This document shows, piece after piece, positions 1 to 8,134 of a stretch of DNA of 64,000 nt (positions within the stretch are counted from its first letter, which is position 1; every line of letters starts with the position of its first letter). Location of the stretch: assembly GCF_000745425.1 (NCBI RefSeq), contig NZ_JQJH01000001.1, positions 372,001 to 436,000 on the forward strand. The letters run 5' to 3'. A model generated the notes under the pieces. That model had not been told where the DNA came from, did not search any database, and worked only from the letters and a program-made list of their open reading frames with translations. Both the position numbers and the translations under genes were made by a program. The stretch comes from Beijerinckia mobilis (GTDB taxonomy: Bacteria > Pseudomonadota > Alphaproteobacteria > Rhizobiales > Beijerinckiaceae).

Positions 1-1560
1 GGCGGGCGCGCCGAAGACGCTGGAGCGGACCTGCTGGGCGAGAGCCTGATCGGCAGCAGAAAGCCCCGCACCCGATTGTCCAGTGATGGTCCCCGTGGCG
101 AAACCGGATTTCCAGCTCTCGGTAAACCGCAATCCAAAGGTCATCTCGAACTCTTCCGTCGCATGCCATATCGCCTGAGCATAGGGCGAAACATTGCGTG
201 TCGAGACCATGTCATAGCTGTTCTGCTTCGCCCAATTGAGCGCGACATCATTGACCTCCGGATTGCTCGTCGGCGAAAACCATTCCGCCGCCTGCGACCC
301 ATTCCATGACTGGTTCCAGCTGCGGAACAGTTCGAGGAAGACGAAGACGCCGGCCTTCACATCGACAGGGCCCCCTTTCGGCGTCGCAATACTCAAATCC
401 TCCTGAGCGGACCAGGACGTCGGATCCCAACAGCCGGCGCGAGCCGTATCCACATTGATGATCGTATTGTTCCACCAATGGCATTGGTAGGTATATTGGC
501 GAATGGCGGTCGTCGAATTGAGCGCATAGCCATTGAAATTATAATTGACGATGACCGCGCCGCCACCGCTGCTCGCCGTCTCCCCCGGCCCGATGCCATA
601 AGTACCGCTGACATCCGTATTCCACCGCTGCAATCCGTTGAACGATTGCGGTGTGTAGCCCACGCGCGCGGCGCGCTGGAAGAAATTATTCGCGACCGGC
701 TGGCCATTGGCATAATTGGTGATGACCCCGGACGTCAGGCTGATACAACATGTGTAGCGAAGGAAGGAATAATCGGCGACCAGCCTGATGCTGAGATCAT
801 TGGTCGGCTGCAGGAGAACCTGGGCACGGACGCCCTTGCCGAATTTGCCGAAATAACGCTGCGGGTTCGAATTATAGATGCTGTAGAGCCATCCATCGTT
901 GTAATCGCCAAACAGGCTGAGACGGAAGGCCGCCCAGTTGGAATCGGCAATGGGGCCTGTCGCCGAATAATTGACATTCGCATAATTGTAGCTGCCATAG
1001 CCGACCGACAATTTCTGTCCGGCCGTGAAGCTCGGCAAAGCGGTGCTGACATAGACAGCGCCGCTGGTGCTGTCATAACCTCCGCTCGTGCCCTGCGGAC
1101 CTTTCAACACCTGAAAACCGGTGAGATCAGGAATATCCATCAAGGATGTGCCGGGACGGGGATAATAAATGCCGTCGATATAGATCGGAACACCGGAGGG
1201 AGAGGCCGAGATCGAAGTGCCCGTGGCATTACCGAAGCCGCGAATATTGAAAGCATTGTTCTGTATGTTCAAGACTTTCATATTCACCCCCGGAACCAGG
1301 CTTTTCGCCTGCTGGAGGTTGGTGATCTGCTGAGCCTCTATCTGGTCCTGCGTAATGACAGTGGCAGCCTGGGGAACCGATTGCAGCGCTGTCGCCTGCT
1401 CTTCCGACAAGGATTGCGTTGGCGCCGTCACAACCACATCCTCGACATGCGTCGCGGCAGTCTGCCCAAGAGCCGGCCCAAGAGTCAGCTCAAACGCAAT
1501 CGCGGTACCCAAACCATAAAACATGAGCGCCCCGATCAGGGGGAACCATCGCCGTTGCAT
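1..1560 (-). CDS. TonB-dependent outer-membrane receptor (C-terminal part beyond window)
   Basis: The reverse strand reads uninterrupted for 520 codons and runs off the left edge. It begins with a hydrophobic signal segment (residues 6-22) ending near ALGQ at 30-33. A TonB-box-like EDVVVTAP follows at 40-47. The plug domain shows FNIRGFG (105-110), VPIYIDGIYY (124-133) and VLKGPQGT (151-158). The later part alternates aromatic-rich strands, as expected for a 22-strand barrel. TonB-dependent receptors take up scarce ligands using energy from TonB-ExbBD; such a complex lies at 44.8-46.9 kb. The start is chosen after AAGGTC; an in-frame ATG 48 bases upstream (1608) has no visible ribosome-binding site. 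Divergence from a DszA/NtaA-like monooxygenase suggests an organosulfur ligand, but that is inference from position only. Confidence 0.9.
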   Translation of the reverse strand, partial: MQRRWFPLIGALMFYGLGTAIAFELTLGPALGQTAATHVEDVVVTAPTQSLSEEQATALQSVPQAATVITQDQIEAQQITNLQQAKSLVPGVNMKVLNIQNNAFNIRGFGNATGTSISASPSGVPIYIDGIYYPRPGTSLMDIPDLTGFQVLKGPQGTSGGYDSTSGAVYVSTALPSFTAGQKLSVGYGSYNYANVNYSATGPIADSNWAAFRLSLFGDYNDGWLYSIYNSNPQRYFGKFGKGVRAQVLLQPTNDLSIRLVADYSFLRYTCCISLTSGVITNYANGQPVANNFFQRAARVGYTPQSFNGLQRWNTDVSGTYGIGPGETASSGGGAVIVNYNFNGYALNSTTAIRQYTYQCHWWNNTIINVDTARAGCWDPTSWSAQEDLSIATPKGGPVDVKAGVFVFLELFRSWNQSWNGSQAAEWFSPTSNPEVNDVALNWAKQNSYDMVSTRNVSPYAQAIWHATEEFEMTFGLRFTESWKSGFATGTITGQSGAGLSAADQALAQQVRSSVFGAPA

Positions 1561-2042
1561 ATCGACCTTCGCTACACTTCCACCTTCGCCATCGTGGAGA
1601 CGGCTCATAAAATCTATTTTTATATAAATTTGATGGAATAAATATATTTGTCAAGATTAAGCTTAATTTATTGTTTTTATTTTATATTTATCTATTTAAC
1701 GGCTGCGATTTCTGGGCACATTCGGCATTTTCACTGAAACGACGCAGTCTTTCGCGACAGAAAAGATGATTTGTTTCGCAAATACCGCCTTCTGGAGAAA
1801 TACATTCCATATACACACAATAATCGAGAATATTTTTCTACAGATGCTGATGGCGTCATCATTGGCGCATTGTCTCCATGACGTTCTGGCATCGCACTCT
1901 GGAACATTCGGTAAGCACGCTGTCGTGCGCCTGGAGCACGACAGCGGAAAATAGCGGGGCCGATCATTAAAGGCTATTATTTTTATATTTTTTATATACT
2001 ATTCTGGCAATCCAGCGAACGCTCCATTCCAGGGAGAGCAAT
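1561..2042. promoter_or_regulatory. AT-rich divergent intergenic region
   Basis: About 480 bases between a divergent receptor and monooxygenase, much richer in A+T than the flanking genes, especially 1610-1700 and 1970-2000. It must carry both promoters. A perfect 12-bp palindrome, ATTAAGCTTAAT, lies at 1656-1667, about 95 bases upstream of the receptor start. I saw no convincing reading frame; two short ones overlap each other on opposite strands and resemble nothing I know. Confidence 0.5.
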
Positions 2043-3464
2043 TTGTCACGTCAGATCCGTTTCAATGCCTTCGACATGAATTGTGTCGGACATCAGTCAC
2101 CCGGGCTGTGGGCGCATCCCCGTGACAATTCCTGGCGATACAAGGACATCGAATATTGGACGGAACTGGCGGTCACGCTGGAACGCGGCTTTTTCGACGG
2201 CATTTTCATTGCCGATGTCATCGGCTATTACGACGTCTACAAAGGATCGAATTATCACGCGATCCAACAGGCGGCGCAAATCCCCGTCAATGATCCCCTG
2301 CAGCTGGCGGCACCCATCGCTTTCGTCACCAAACATCTCGGCATCGGCATCACCGCCTCGACGTCCTTTGAACATCCCTATACATTTGCGCGGCGGCTTT
2401 CGACCGCCGACCATCTCACCAGGGGACGCGTCGGGTGGAATATCGTGACATCCTACCTCGAAAGCGGCGCGCGCAATATCGGGCAGGACGGGCTTCCTCA
2501 ACATGACACCCGTTATGAGGTCGCCGGCGAATATGTCGAGGTCATTTACAAGCTTCTCGAAGGGAGCTGGGAGGATGGCGCTGTGGTCCGCGACCGCGAG
2601 AAGCGTATTTTCACCAATCCCGAGAAAGTCCATGAGATTGCCCACAAGGGCAGATTTTTCGATGTGCCGGGCTATCACCTCTGCGAACCTTCGCCACAGC
2701 GCACCCCCCTGCTCTATCAGGCGGGCGCTTCCGGCGCCGGCAAGAAATTCGCCGCCGAACATGCCGAATGTGTTTTCGTTGCCGCGCCGACAAAATCGAT
2801 TCTGAAAGCCTATGTCTCCGATATACGCCGGCAGGCAGCCGCTGCCGGACGTGATCCACGCAAGCTACTCGTCTACAATCTCGTCACGCTCATCGTCGAC
2901 GAAACGGATGCCAAGGCCGAGGCGCTTTTCAGGGACTATCAGAGTTATGCGTCCTACGATGGCTCGCTCGTGTTCATGTCGGGATGGAGCGGCATCGATT
3001 TCAGCAAATATACGCCGAACGATCTCGTCGAAAAGGTCGAAACCAATGCCATCATCTCCCTGGTCGAGAACCTGACCAATGGAGAGAAAGCCTGGACCAT
3101 CGAGGAACTCGCCCGCTGGGGCGGCGTCGGCGGGCTCGGTCTCGCCTTTGCCGGCTCGGCCGAGACAATCGCCGATATTTTGCAGGAATGGGTCGAGGAG
3201 ACCGATGTCGACGGTTTCAATCTGGCCTATGCAGTAACGCCGGAAAGTTTCGAGAAGGTCGTCCACTATCTGGTACCGGAATTACAAAAACGCGGCGTTT
3301 ATCAAACCGCCTATCGTGAAGGAACCTTGCGCGAGAAACTTTTCGGCGATGGGCCCACTCTGCCAGCCAATCATCCGGCCGCGCAATACCGTAATATCGA
3401 GGCCTATAAACAAAGGCAAAGCGCGCATACACAGGACCATCTCCGCACACCGCAAACGGTCTGA
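2043..3464 (+). CDS. NtaA/SnaA/DszA-family FMN-dependent monooxygenase
   Basis: 473-residue flavin-dependent monooxygenase of the bacterial luciferase-like (LLM) superfamily. The N-terminus RQIRFNAFDMNCVGHQSP and the following GLWAHPRD are hallmarks of the NtaA/SnaA/SoxA(DszA) group, which uses FMNH2 from a separate reductase to oxidise substrates such as nitrilotriacetate or sulfones. Further family signs are TADHLTRGRVGWNIVTSY near 120-137 and YQAGASGAGKKFAAEHAE near 225-242. The start is TTG, preferred because it keeps the conserved N-terminus and follows GGGAGAG at good spacing; the first ATG at 2075 would cut off conserved residues. No flavin reductase gene is nearby. The binding-protein gene downstream and the sulfur theme at 38-49 kb favour an organosulfur substrate, but it cannot be fixed from sequence. 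Confidence 0.9.
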   Translation: MSRQIRFNAFDMNCVGHQSPGLWAHPRDNSWRYKDIEYWTELAVTLERGFFDGIFIADVIGYYDVYKGSNYHAIQQAAQIPVNDPLQLAAPIAFVTKHLGIGITASTSFEHPYTFARRLSTADHLTRGRVGWNIVTSYLESGARNIGQDGLPQHDTRYEVAGEYVEVIYKLLEGSWEDGAVVRDREKRIFTNPEKVHEIAHKGRFFDVPGYHLCEPSPQRTPLLYQAGASGAGKKFAAEHAECVFVAAPTKSILKAYVSDIRRQAAAAGRDPRKLLVYNLVTLIVDETDAKAEALFRDYQSYASYDGSLVFMSGWSGIDFSKYTPNDLVEKVETNAIISLVENLTNGEKAWTIEELARWGGVGGLGLAFAGSAETIADILQEWVEETDVDGFNLAYAVTPESFEKVVHYLVPELQKRGVYQTAYREGTLREKLFGDGPTLPANHPAAQYRNIEAYKQRQSAHTQDHLRTPQTV

Positions 3465-3484
3465 CATCGGCTTTCCTGAAACCC

Positions 3485-3586
3485 TAGAGCCTTTGCCGAT
3501 AACGTCGAATCGCCTTGCGATTCACTATACTTGAAAATGCTCTATTTTTTGAATGGAGCGTTTCTGGATATATCCGAAACGCTTTG
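3485..3586 (+). repeat. Composite palindromic element, copy 1
   Basis: Begins TAGAGC 21 bases after the monooxygenase stop. It has three parts: an outer stem (AGAGCctttgC pairing imperfectly with GAAAATGCTCT at 3533-3543), an inner hairpin GAATCGC-CTT-GCGATTC (3507-3523), and a separate hairpin GAGCGTTTC-t-GGATATATCC-GAAACGCT (3556-3583). The same order is seen near 22.3, 34.2 and 58.3 kb. It may stabilise or terminate the upstream transcript (inference). Confidence 0.8.
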
Positions 3587-3770
3587 GGATCGCTCACCGA
3601 GTGCTTGATGAGCGATCCTGATGCCCGGCATCCACCACCTGTCGGCCTACCGGCGTTGACACATTTTTTCCGGCGATCTACAGGAGAAAATGACCCGTTA
3701 CGCGTCGATGGCCCCGCGAGCGTCGGCCGTTCCCCGACCTTCCCGACATCCCCCTGTAGTGGAGCCGCAC

Positions 3771-4796
3771 ATGACTTACCTGACCCGGCGCGAACTTGGT
3801 CTTGGCGTTCTCGCGTCGACTGCCATTGGCGTCACCGGCGTCCGCGCCGAAACCGTCGCCGCGCGCGCGGGCGTCATTCCCGTGCTCGGTGCCGCTCCGG
3901 TCTATATTGCCGAGAAGCAGGGCTGGTTCGAGGAAGCGGGTCTCAAGGTCAATCTGCTGAAATTCGAATCCGGCCCCGATATCATGCAGGCAGCGGCGAG
4001 CGGCACGATCGACATCCATGTCGCAGGCATAGCGCCGGTCGCGGTCGGCCGCGCCCATGGCATTGACCTGCGTGTCGTCGCCGCGACGGCAACGGCGGAA
4101 AATGTACTCGTCACGAGCTCGAAATTCGCGCCCCGGATCAAGCCGAATGTGTCACCTGCGGAATTGTTCAAGGCTTTCCGGCAGGAGACCGGCAAACCTG
4201 TTCGGATCGCGACGCAGCCTCAGGGCTCGGTTCCAAGCACCAATCTCAATTACTGGCTGAGCGAGGTCGCCCATGTTGATCCCGACGATGTCCGGATCGT
4301 GTCGCTCGGAATCGATGGCGCGACGCAGGCCCTGCTCGGCAATTCGGTCGAAGCCTCGACAATCCGCGAGCCGATCCTGACCGTCGCCCAGCAACGCGAT
4401 CCCGGCATCAAAATCCTGGCTCTCGGCAATGAACTCCTGCCGGGCCAGCCAGGCACGGTCGTCGCCGTGTCGAGCGATTTCGCGGCGAAAAATCCCGCCG
4501 CCGTCAGCGCCCTCGTCAAAGGTGTCATCCGTGGCGTCGATCTGCTGCAGAAAGACCCGGACAAGGCAGCTCCCCTCATCCAGTCGAGCCTCGGCAAGGG
4601 CATGCTCGATCTCGCCCTGATCCGCAAGGCCCTCGTCTCGCCGGCCACCCATTTCGTCGCCGATCCCCATGCGATCATGGAGGCGACACAGACGATGCTC
4701 AATTTCCAGAAGAAGATCGGAACGCTCGACAGCATCCCGAGCCTGACGGATCTTTTCGACACGCATTATTACGACGCAGCCGTCAGCGGGAAATAG
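3771..4796 (+). CDS. ABC transporter substrate-binding protein, SsuA/NrtA-like (orphan)
   Basis: 341-residue periplasmic binding protein. The start at 3771 follows GGAG with 6 bases spacing and gives an export signal with a Tat-like TRRELGLGV followed by a hydrophobic stretch ending VRAE; an upstream in-frame ATG at 3690 would bury this signal behind 27 extra residues. The mature part has the family pattern APVYIAEKQGWFEEAGLKV (ligand-lobe entry helix) and GTIDIHVAGIAPVAVGRA. Relatives bind aliphatic sulfonates, taurine, nitrate or pyrimidine precursors. No permease or ATPase follows: the next gene is convergent, so it must share an importer encoded elsewhere, perhaps the one at 38-41 kb. The monooxygenase upstream suggests an organosulfur ligand. 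Confidence 0.85.
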   Translation: MTYLTRRELGLGVLASTAIGVTGVRAETVAARAGVIPVLGAAPVYIAEKQGWFEEAGLKVNLLKFESGPDIMQAAASGTIDIHVAGIAPVAVGRAHGIDLRVVAATATAENVLVTSSKFAPRIKPNVSPAELFKAFRQETGKPVRIATQPQGSVPSTNLNYWLSEVAHVDPDDVRIVSLGIDGATQALLGNSVEASTIREPILTVAQQRDPGIKILALGNELLPGQPGTVVAVSSDFAAKNPAAVSALVKGVIRGVDLLQKDPDKAAPLIQSSLGKGMLDLALIRKALVSPATHFVADPHAIMEATQTMLNFQKKIGTLDSIPSLTDLFDTHYYDAAVSGK

Positions 4797-4823
4797 GCGC
4801 GCGACGCCACGCGCCTATTTCCC
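4788..4823. terminator. Hairpin between convergent genes
   Basis: A perfect 14-bp inverted repeat, GGGAAATAGGCGCG and its complement, separated by 8 bases. It contains the TAG stop of the binding protein and lies just past the stop of the convergent dehydrogenase. There is no long T-run, so it is a terminator-like structure serving both genes rather than a classical intrinsic terminator. Confidence 0.6.
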
Positions 4824-4830
4824 GCGCGGC

Positions 4831-7200
4831 TCAGATCGCCAACTGATCGCCGATCGGCATCTGGCGTAGCCGCTTGCCGGTCGCCGCGAAAATGGCATTG
4901 CACAAAGCCGGCGCGAAAGGCGGAACACCCGGCTCGCCAACACCGCTCGGCGGCACGTTATAGCCGCTGTCGACGATGTGGGTATGGGTGACCTGCGGCG
5001 CCTCATCGATCCGGATCACCGGAAAATCATCGAAATTGGCTTGTTCCGCCCGCCCGTTCTTGAAAGTGAGTGCGCCATATTTGGCGAGGCTCAGGCCCAT
5101 GACCGCCGCCCCCTCGATCTGCGAGCGGATGCGTTCGGGATTGACGAAAGCGCCGCAATCAATCGCCGTATCGACACGCGGCACGCTGAGATTGCCCCTG
5201 GCATCGACCGCCACTTCCACCACTGTCGCGATATAGCTCACGAAACTGCGGTGCACGGCAATGCCAAGCCCATGGCCTTGCGGCAATTTACGGCCCCATC
5301 CCGCCTTTTCCGCCACCAGTTCGACCACATGGCGCAAACGGCCGGTATCGATCGGATAAGTCTCGAAAGGCTCGCCATAATTCCAGAATTTTTCCGCCGT
5401 CGCGCGTGGATCGACGATGCGTGCCGGTCCGATCAGATCCAGCAGGAAATCTTTGGGATCACGGCCGAGCGCGTGAGCGAGTTCAGCGGAAAAGCTCTGC
5501 ACGGCGAAACCATGCGGGATGTTCGAGACCGAACGGAACCATCCGATCCGTGTATGCGCTTGCGCTTCGCCATTCTCGCAGCGGATATTGGCGATATCAT
5601 AAGGCAGATCGACAAAGCCCATGCCGAGTTCGATGGGGATCTCATGCGTTACACCGGCGGCGAAGGTCGAGCCGATGGGCGGGGCGACGCTGCGATGACG
5701 CCATCCCACGACCTTGCCGCCCGCGTCGATCGCGGCTTCGAGATGCTCCGCCGAAACCGTATGATAGAAATCGTGGCGGATGTCATCGTCGCGGGTCCAG
5801 ACAAGCTTGACAGGCGCCTTGACGTCGCGGGCGATGAGGGCGGCCTCGAGAACGAAATCGCATTTGGATTTGCGCCCGAAACCGCCGCCGAGCAGCGTAA
5901 CATTGACCTTCACGGCCTCGGGCGGCAGGCCGAGCGTCTTGACCAGTTCCTCGAATGTATTGCCGGGACTCTGCACCGGAGCCCAGACCTCGCATTTGCC
6001 ATCGGCGACGACGGCGGTGGCACAGGGCGGCTCCATGGAGACATGCGCCAGATGCGGTAGATAATAATCGGCGGTGATCACCCGCGCGGCCTTGGCGAAG
6101 GCCGCATCGGCATCACCGTCATTGCGCACGACCAGCCCGGGCTTTTGCGCCGTCGCCGTGATTTCCTTGCGATAGGCTTCGGAATCATAGGTTGCGTTCG
6201 GGCCGTCATCCCATGTGATCTTCAGCGCCTCGCGGCCCTTGATCGCCGCGCCGGTATTGCGCGCGATCACAGCGACCCCGCCTACCGGCTGGAATTTCGA
6301 AGGCCAGGGCCAGCCCTGCACTTCCAGAACCTTCTCGACGCCCGGGACCTTCAGGGCCTCCGTGGCGTCGAAGGAAACGAGCTTGCCGCCGACCACCGGA
6401 GGCCTTGCGATAACGGCATATTTCATGCCCGGAAGGCGCGTATCAATCCCGTAAGGCGCACGGCCGGTCGTGATATCGAACAGATCGACCATGCCGATCC
6501 GCCCCTTGCCGATATAGCGGAATTCTTCCGGCTGCTTCAGCGTCAGGGTCTCGGCCGCGGGCACCGGCATTTTGGCGACATCACCGGCGAGATCACCATA
6601 GGACAATTTGCGGCCAGAGGCGGCGTGCAGCACCTGATGATTTTCCGCCCGTACCTCGCTCGCAGGCACGTTCCAGCGCCGCGCCGCGGCAGCCACGAGC
6701 ATGGCCCGCATGGCGGCGCCGGTCTGGCGCATCGGCATGAAGAAATGCCGCACACTGCGGGAGCCGTCAGTATCCTGATTGCCGAAATAGGTTTCGTCGC
6801 CATGCCCCTGACGGATGACAACATGATTCCAGTCAGCCTCCATCTCATCGGCGATGATCAGCGGCAGGCTGGTGCGCGCGGCGCCCGTGCCCATTTCCAC
6901 CCGCGCGGCAATGATCGTCACTTTTCCGGAAGGATCGATGGTGATGAAGACATGCGGATTATTGACGGTGCCATGTGGCATCGCGTCTGCGCCCGTCTTG
7001 AAGACGGACATGGCGTCAGCGCCGGTCTTGATGACGGCGGCCGGCGCTGCGCCGGCCCGGGCGGGCAGAAGGTCAACGGCAAGGATACAGCCGCCGGCTG
7101 CGAGCACGCCTTGAAGAAAGCTGCGCCGGCCTTGGTCCGGCGATACCTGGTCAGGCTGCATGACGGCGCTGGAAAGGTGTTTGTTATCGACGAAACCCAT
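4831..7200 (-). CDS. iorB: Molybdenum hydroxylase large subunit, isoquinoline 1-oxidoreductase beta (IorB)-like
   Basis: 789-residue molybdopterin-cytosine-dinucleotide-binding subunit of the xanthine dehydrogenase/aldehyde oxidase superfamily, IorB type. It is Tat-exported: GRRSFLQG at 24-31 precedes a hydrophobic stretch ending ARAGAA. Family segments include [46 protein letters not shown] and the C-terminal [18 protein letters not shown], whose GEPG motif holds the conserved active-site Glu. The start at 7200 lies one base after the small-subunit stop and after GGGAG; a longer frame extends over that subunit and is not used. IorAB-type enzymes hydroxylate N-heterocycles or aldehydes in the periplasm and pass electrons to cytochromes, having no FAD subunit. 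Substrate unknown. Residues 58-74 hold a tandem KTGADAM repeat. Confidence 0.9.
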   Translation of the reverse strand: MGFVDNKHLSSAVMQPDQVSPDQGRRSFLQGVLAAGGCILAVDLLPARAGAAPAAVIKTGADAMSVFKTGADAMPHGTVNNPHVFITIDPSGKVTIIAARVEMGTGAARTSLPLIIADEMEADWNHVVIRQGHGDETYFGNQDTDGSRSVRHFFMPMRQTGAAMRAMLVAAAARRWNVPASEVRAENHQVLHAASGRKLSYGDLAGDVAKMPVPAAETLTLKQPEEFRYIGKGRIGMVDLFDITTGRAPYGIDTRLPGMKYAVIARPPVVGGKLVSFDATEALKVPGVEKVLEVQGWPWPSKFQPVGGVAVIARNTGAAIKGREALKITWDDGPNATYDSEAYRKEITATAQKPGLVVRNDGDADAAFAKAARVITADYYLPHLAHVSMEPPCATAVVADGKCEVWAPVQSPGNTFEELVKTLGLPPEAVKVNVTLLGGGFGRKSKCDFVLEAALIARDVKAPVKLVWTRDDDIRHDFYHTVSAEHLEAAIDAGGKVVGWRHRSVAPPIGSTFAAGVTHEIPIELGMGFVDLPYDIANIRCENGEAQAHTRIGWFRSVSNIPHGFAVQSFSAELAHALGRDPKDFLLDLIGPARIVDPRATAEKFWNYGEPFETYPIDTGRLRHVVELVAEKAGWGRKLPQGHGLGIAVHRSFVSYIATVVEVAVDARGNLSVPRVDTAIDCGAFVNPERIRSQIEGAAVMGLSLAKYGALTFKNGRAEQANFDDFPVIRIDEAPQVTHTHIVDSGYNVPPSGVGEPGVPPFAPALCNAIFAATGKRLRQMPIGDQLAI

Positions 7201-7201
7201 C

Positions 7202-7654
7202 TCAGACTCCCGTGCTCGCGAGATGAATGGCCGCCTCGATCCGTTCGTAGCAGCCGCAACGGCAAATGTTGCCGGACATCGCCCCATGGATGTCATCGCG
7301 CGTGGGATTGGGCGTCTTGGCGAGGAAGGCCGCCGCCTGCATGATCTGCCCGGCCTGACAATAGCCACATTGTGGTACATTGAGTTGGCGCCAGGCTTTC
7401 TGCACCGGATGCTCGCCTTTGGAATCGAGACCTTCTATGGTTACAATCGCATGGCCCTCGGCATCGCTCACCTGCATGGTGCAGGCGCGTTGCGCCTCGC
7501 CATCGACATGCACGGTGCAGGCACCGCATAATCCGGCACCGCAGCCGAATTTCGTGCCCGTCAAACCGAATTCGTCACGTAAAACCCAAAGCAGTGGAAT
7601 TTCAGGATCGCCGTCATAAGACCAGTCGCGTCCATTCACATGCAATTTAAGCAT
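7202..7654 (-). CDS. iorA: 2Fe-2S small subunit of molybdenum hydroxylase (IorA-like)
   Basis: 150-residue iron-sulfur subunit with two [2Fe-2S] sites. The N-terminal plant-ferredoxin site is CGAGLCGAC plus a later Cys; the C-terminal helical-bundle site is CGYCQAGQ with CRCGCYERI. The length and [15 protein letters not shown] fit IorA/CoxS-type subunits. It carries electrons from the molybdenum centre in the downstream subunit to an external acceptor. Its TGA stop is followed after one base by the large-subunit ATG, so the two are co-transcribed and probably translationally coupled. The start follows GGAGG. It has no signal peptide; partner-dependent export on the large subunit's Tat signal is the known behaviour of this family. 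Confidence 0.93.
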   Translation of the reverse strand: MLKLHVNGRDWSYDGDPEIPLLWVLRDEFGLTGTKFGCGAGLCGACTVHVDGEAQRACTMQVSDAEGHAIVTIEGLDSKGEHPVQKAWRQLNVPQCGYCQAGQIMQAAAFLAKTPNPTRDDIHGAMSGNICRCGCYERIEAAIHLASTGV

Positions 7655-8134
7655 GGAGGCCTCCCTCCTATTCTTTAAAATATATTGCTTTGACAGCCCA
7701 CAGGCCGTCTTTCACTTGTGAAAGGAATAATAGAAATTATCCGTTCAAACAAAGCGAAGTTTTTTGACAATTTTATACAGATCAAATCTGTATGACGACC
7801 GACAGACTGTTATGAATCTGTTATCAAAAGGCCTTTCAAAACGCTTGTTGAGCGGGCCACACCGCGAGGCTGGATGACACATTATTTTGATGGACAATTT
7901 TCTTGCCCAAGATCGACCCGTTGCAGCGCAAGCGGTCGAAAGAAACGCCTGGACACAGATCCGGCCCGCACGAAAAACGTGTAGTTAGACATATTACATG
8001 CTATGCGGGAGCCGTTAGTAAAACTATCATAGTGTCACCAACGGCATTGCCCTGAACATTAAAAAATAGATATTTGTCTGAGTTTCGCGGACGCGCCATG
8101 GTCGCGCTTGGTTAAGTTGGGGAGCATTGCGGGC
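7655..8134. promoter_or_regulatory. Divergent regulatory region between iorAB and the efflux operon
   Basis: 480 bases with no supported gene, AT-rich toward iorA. It holds a perfect 8-3-8 inverted repeat (7775-7793) and, next to it, a looser CAGA...TCTG pair near 7805-7819. A TTGACA hexamer (7764-7769) lies just before the palindrome on the + strand, but I see no good -10 box at 16-18 bases. Confidence 0.5.
7775..7793. promoter_or_regulatory. Palindromic operator candidate
   Basis: ATACAGAT-CAA-ATCTGTAT, a perfect inverted repeat with 8-bp arms and a 3-bp centre. The size and symmetry suit a dimeric TetR-type repressor, which commonly controls RND pumps. No regulator gene is adjacent, so the identity of the binder is inference. 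It lies about 120 bases before iorA and 340 before the channel gene. Confidence 0.5.

Noticed and set aside
4978-7344. Long + strand frames opposite iorB
   Set aside because: Shadows of the GC-rich third positions of iorB, which has complete family motifs.
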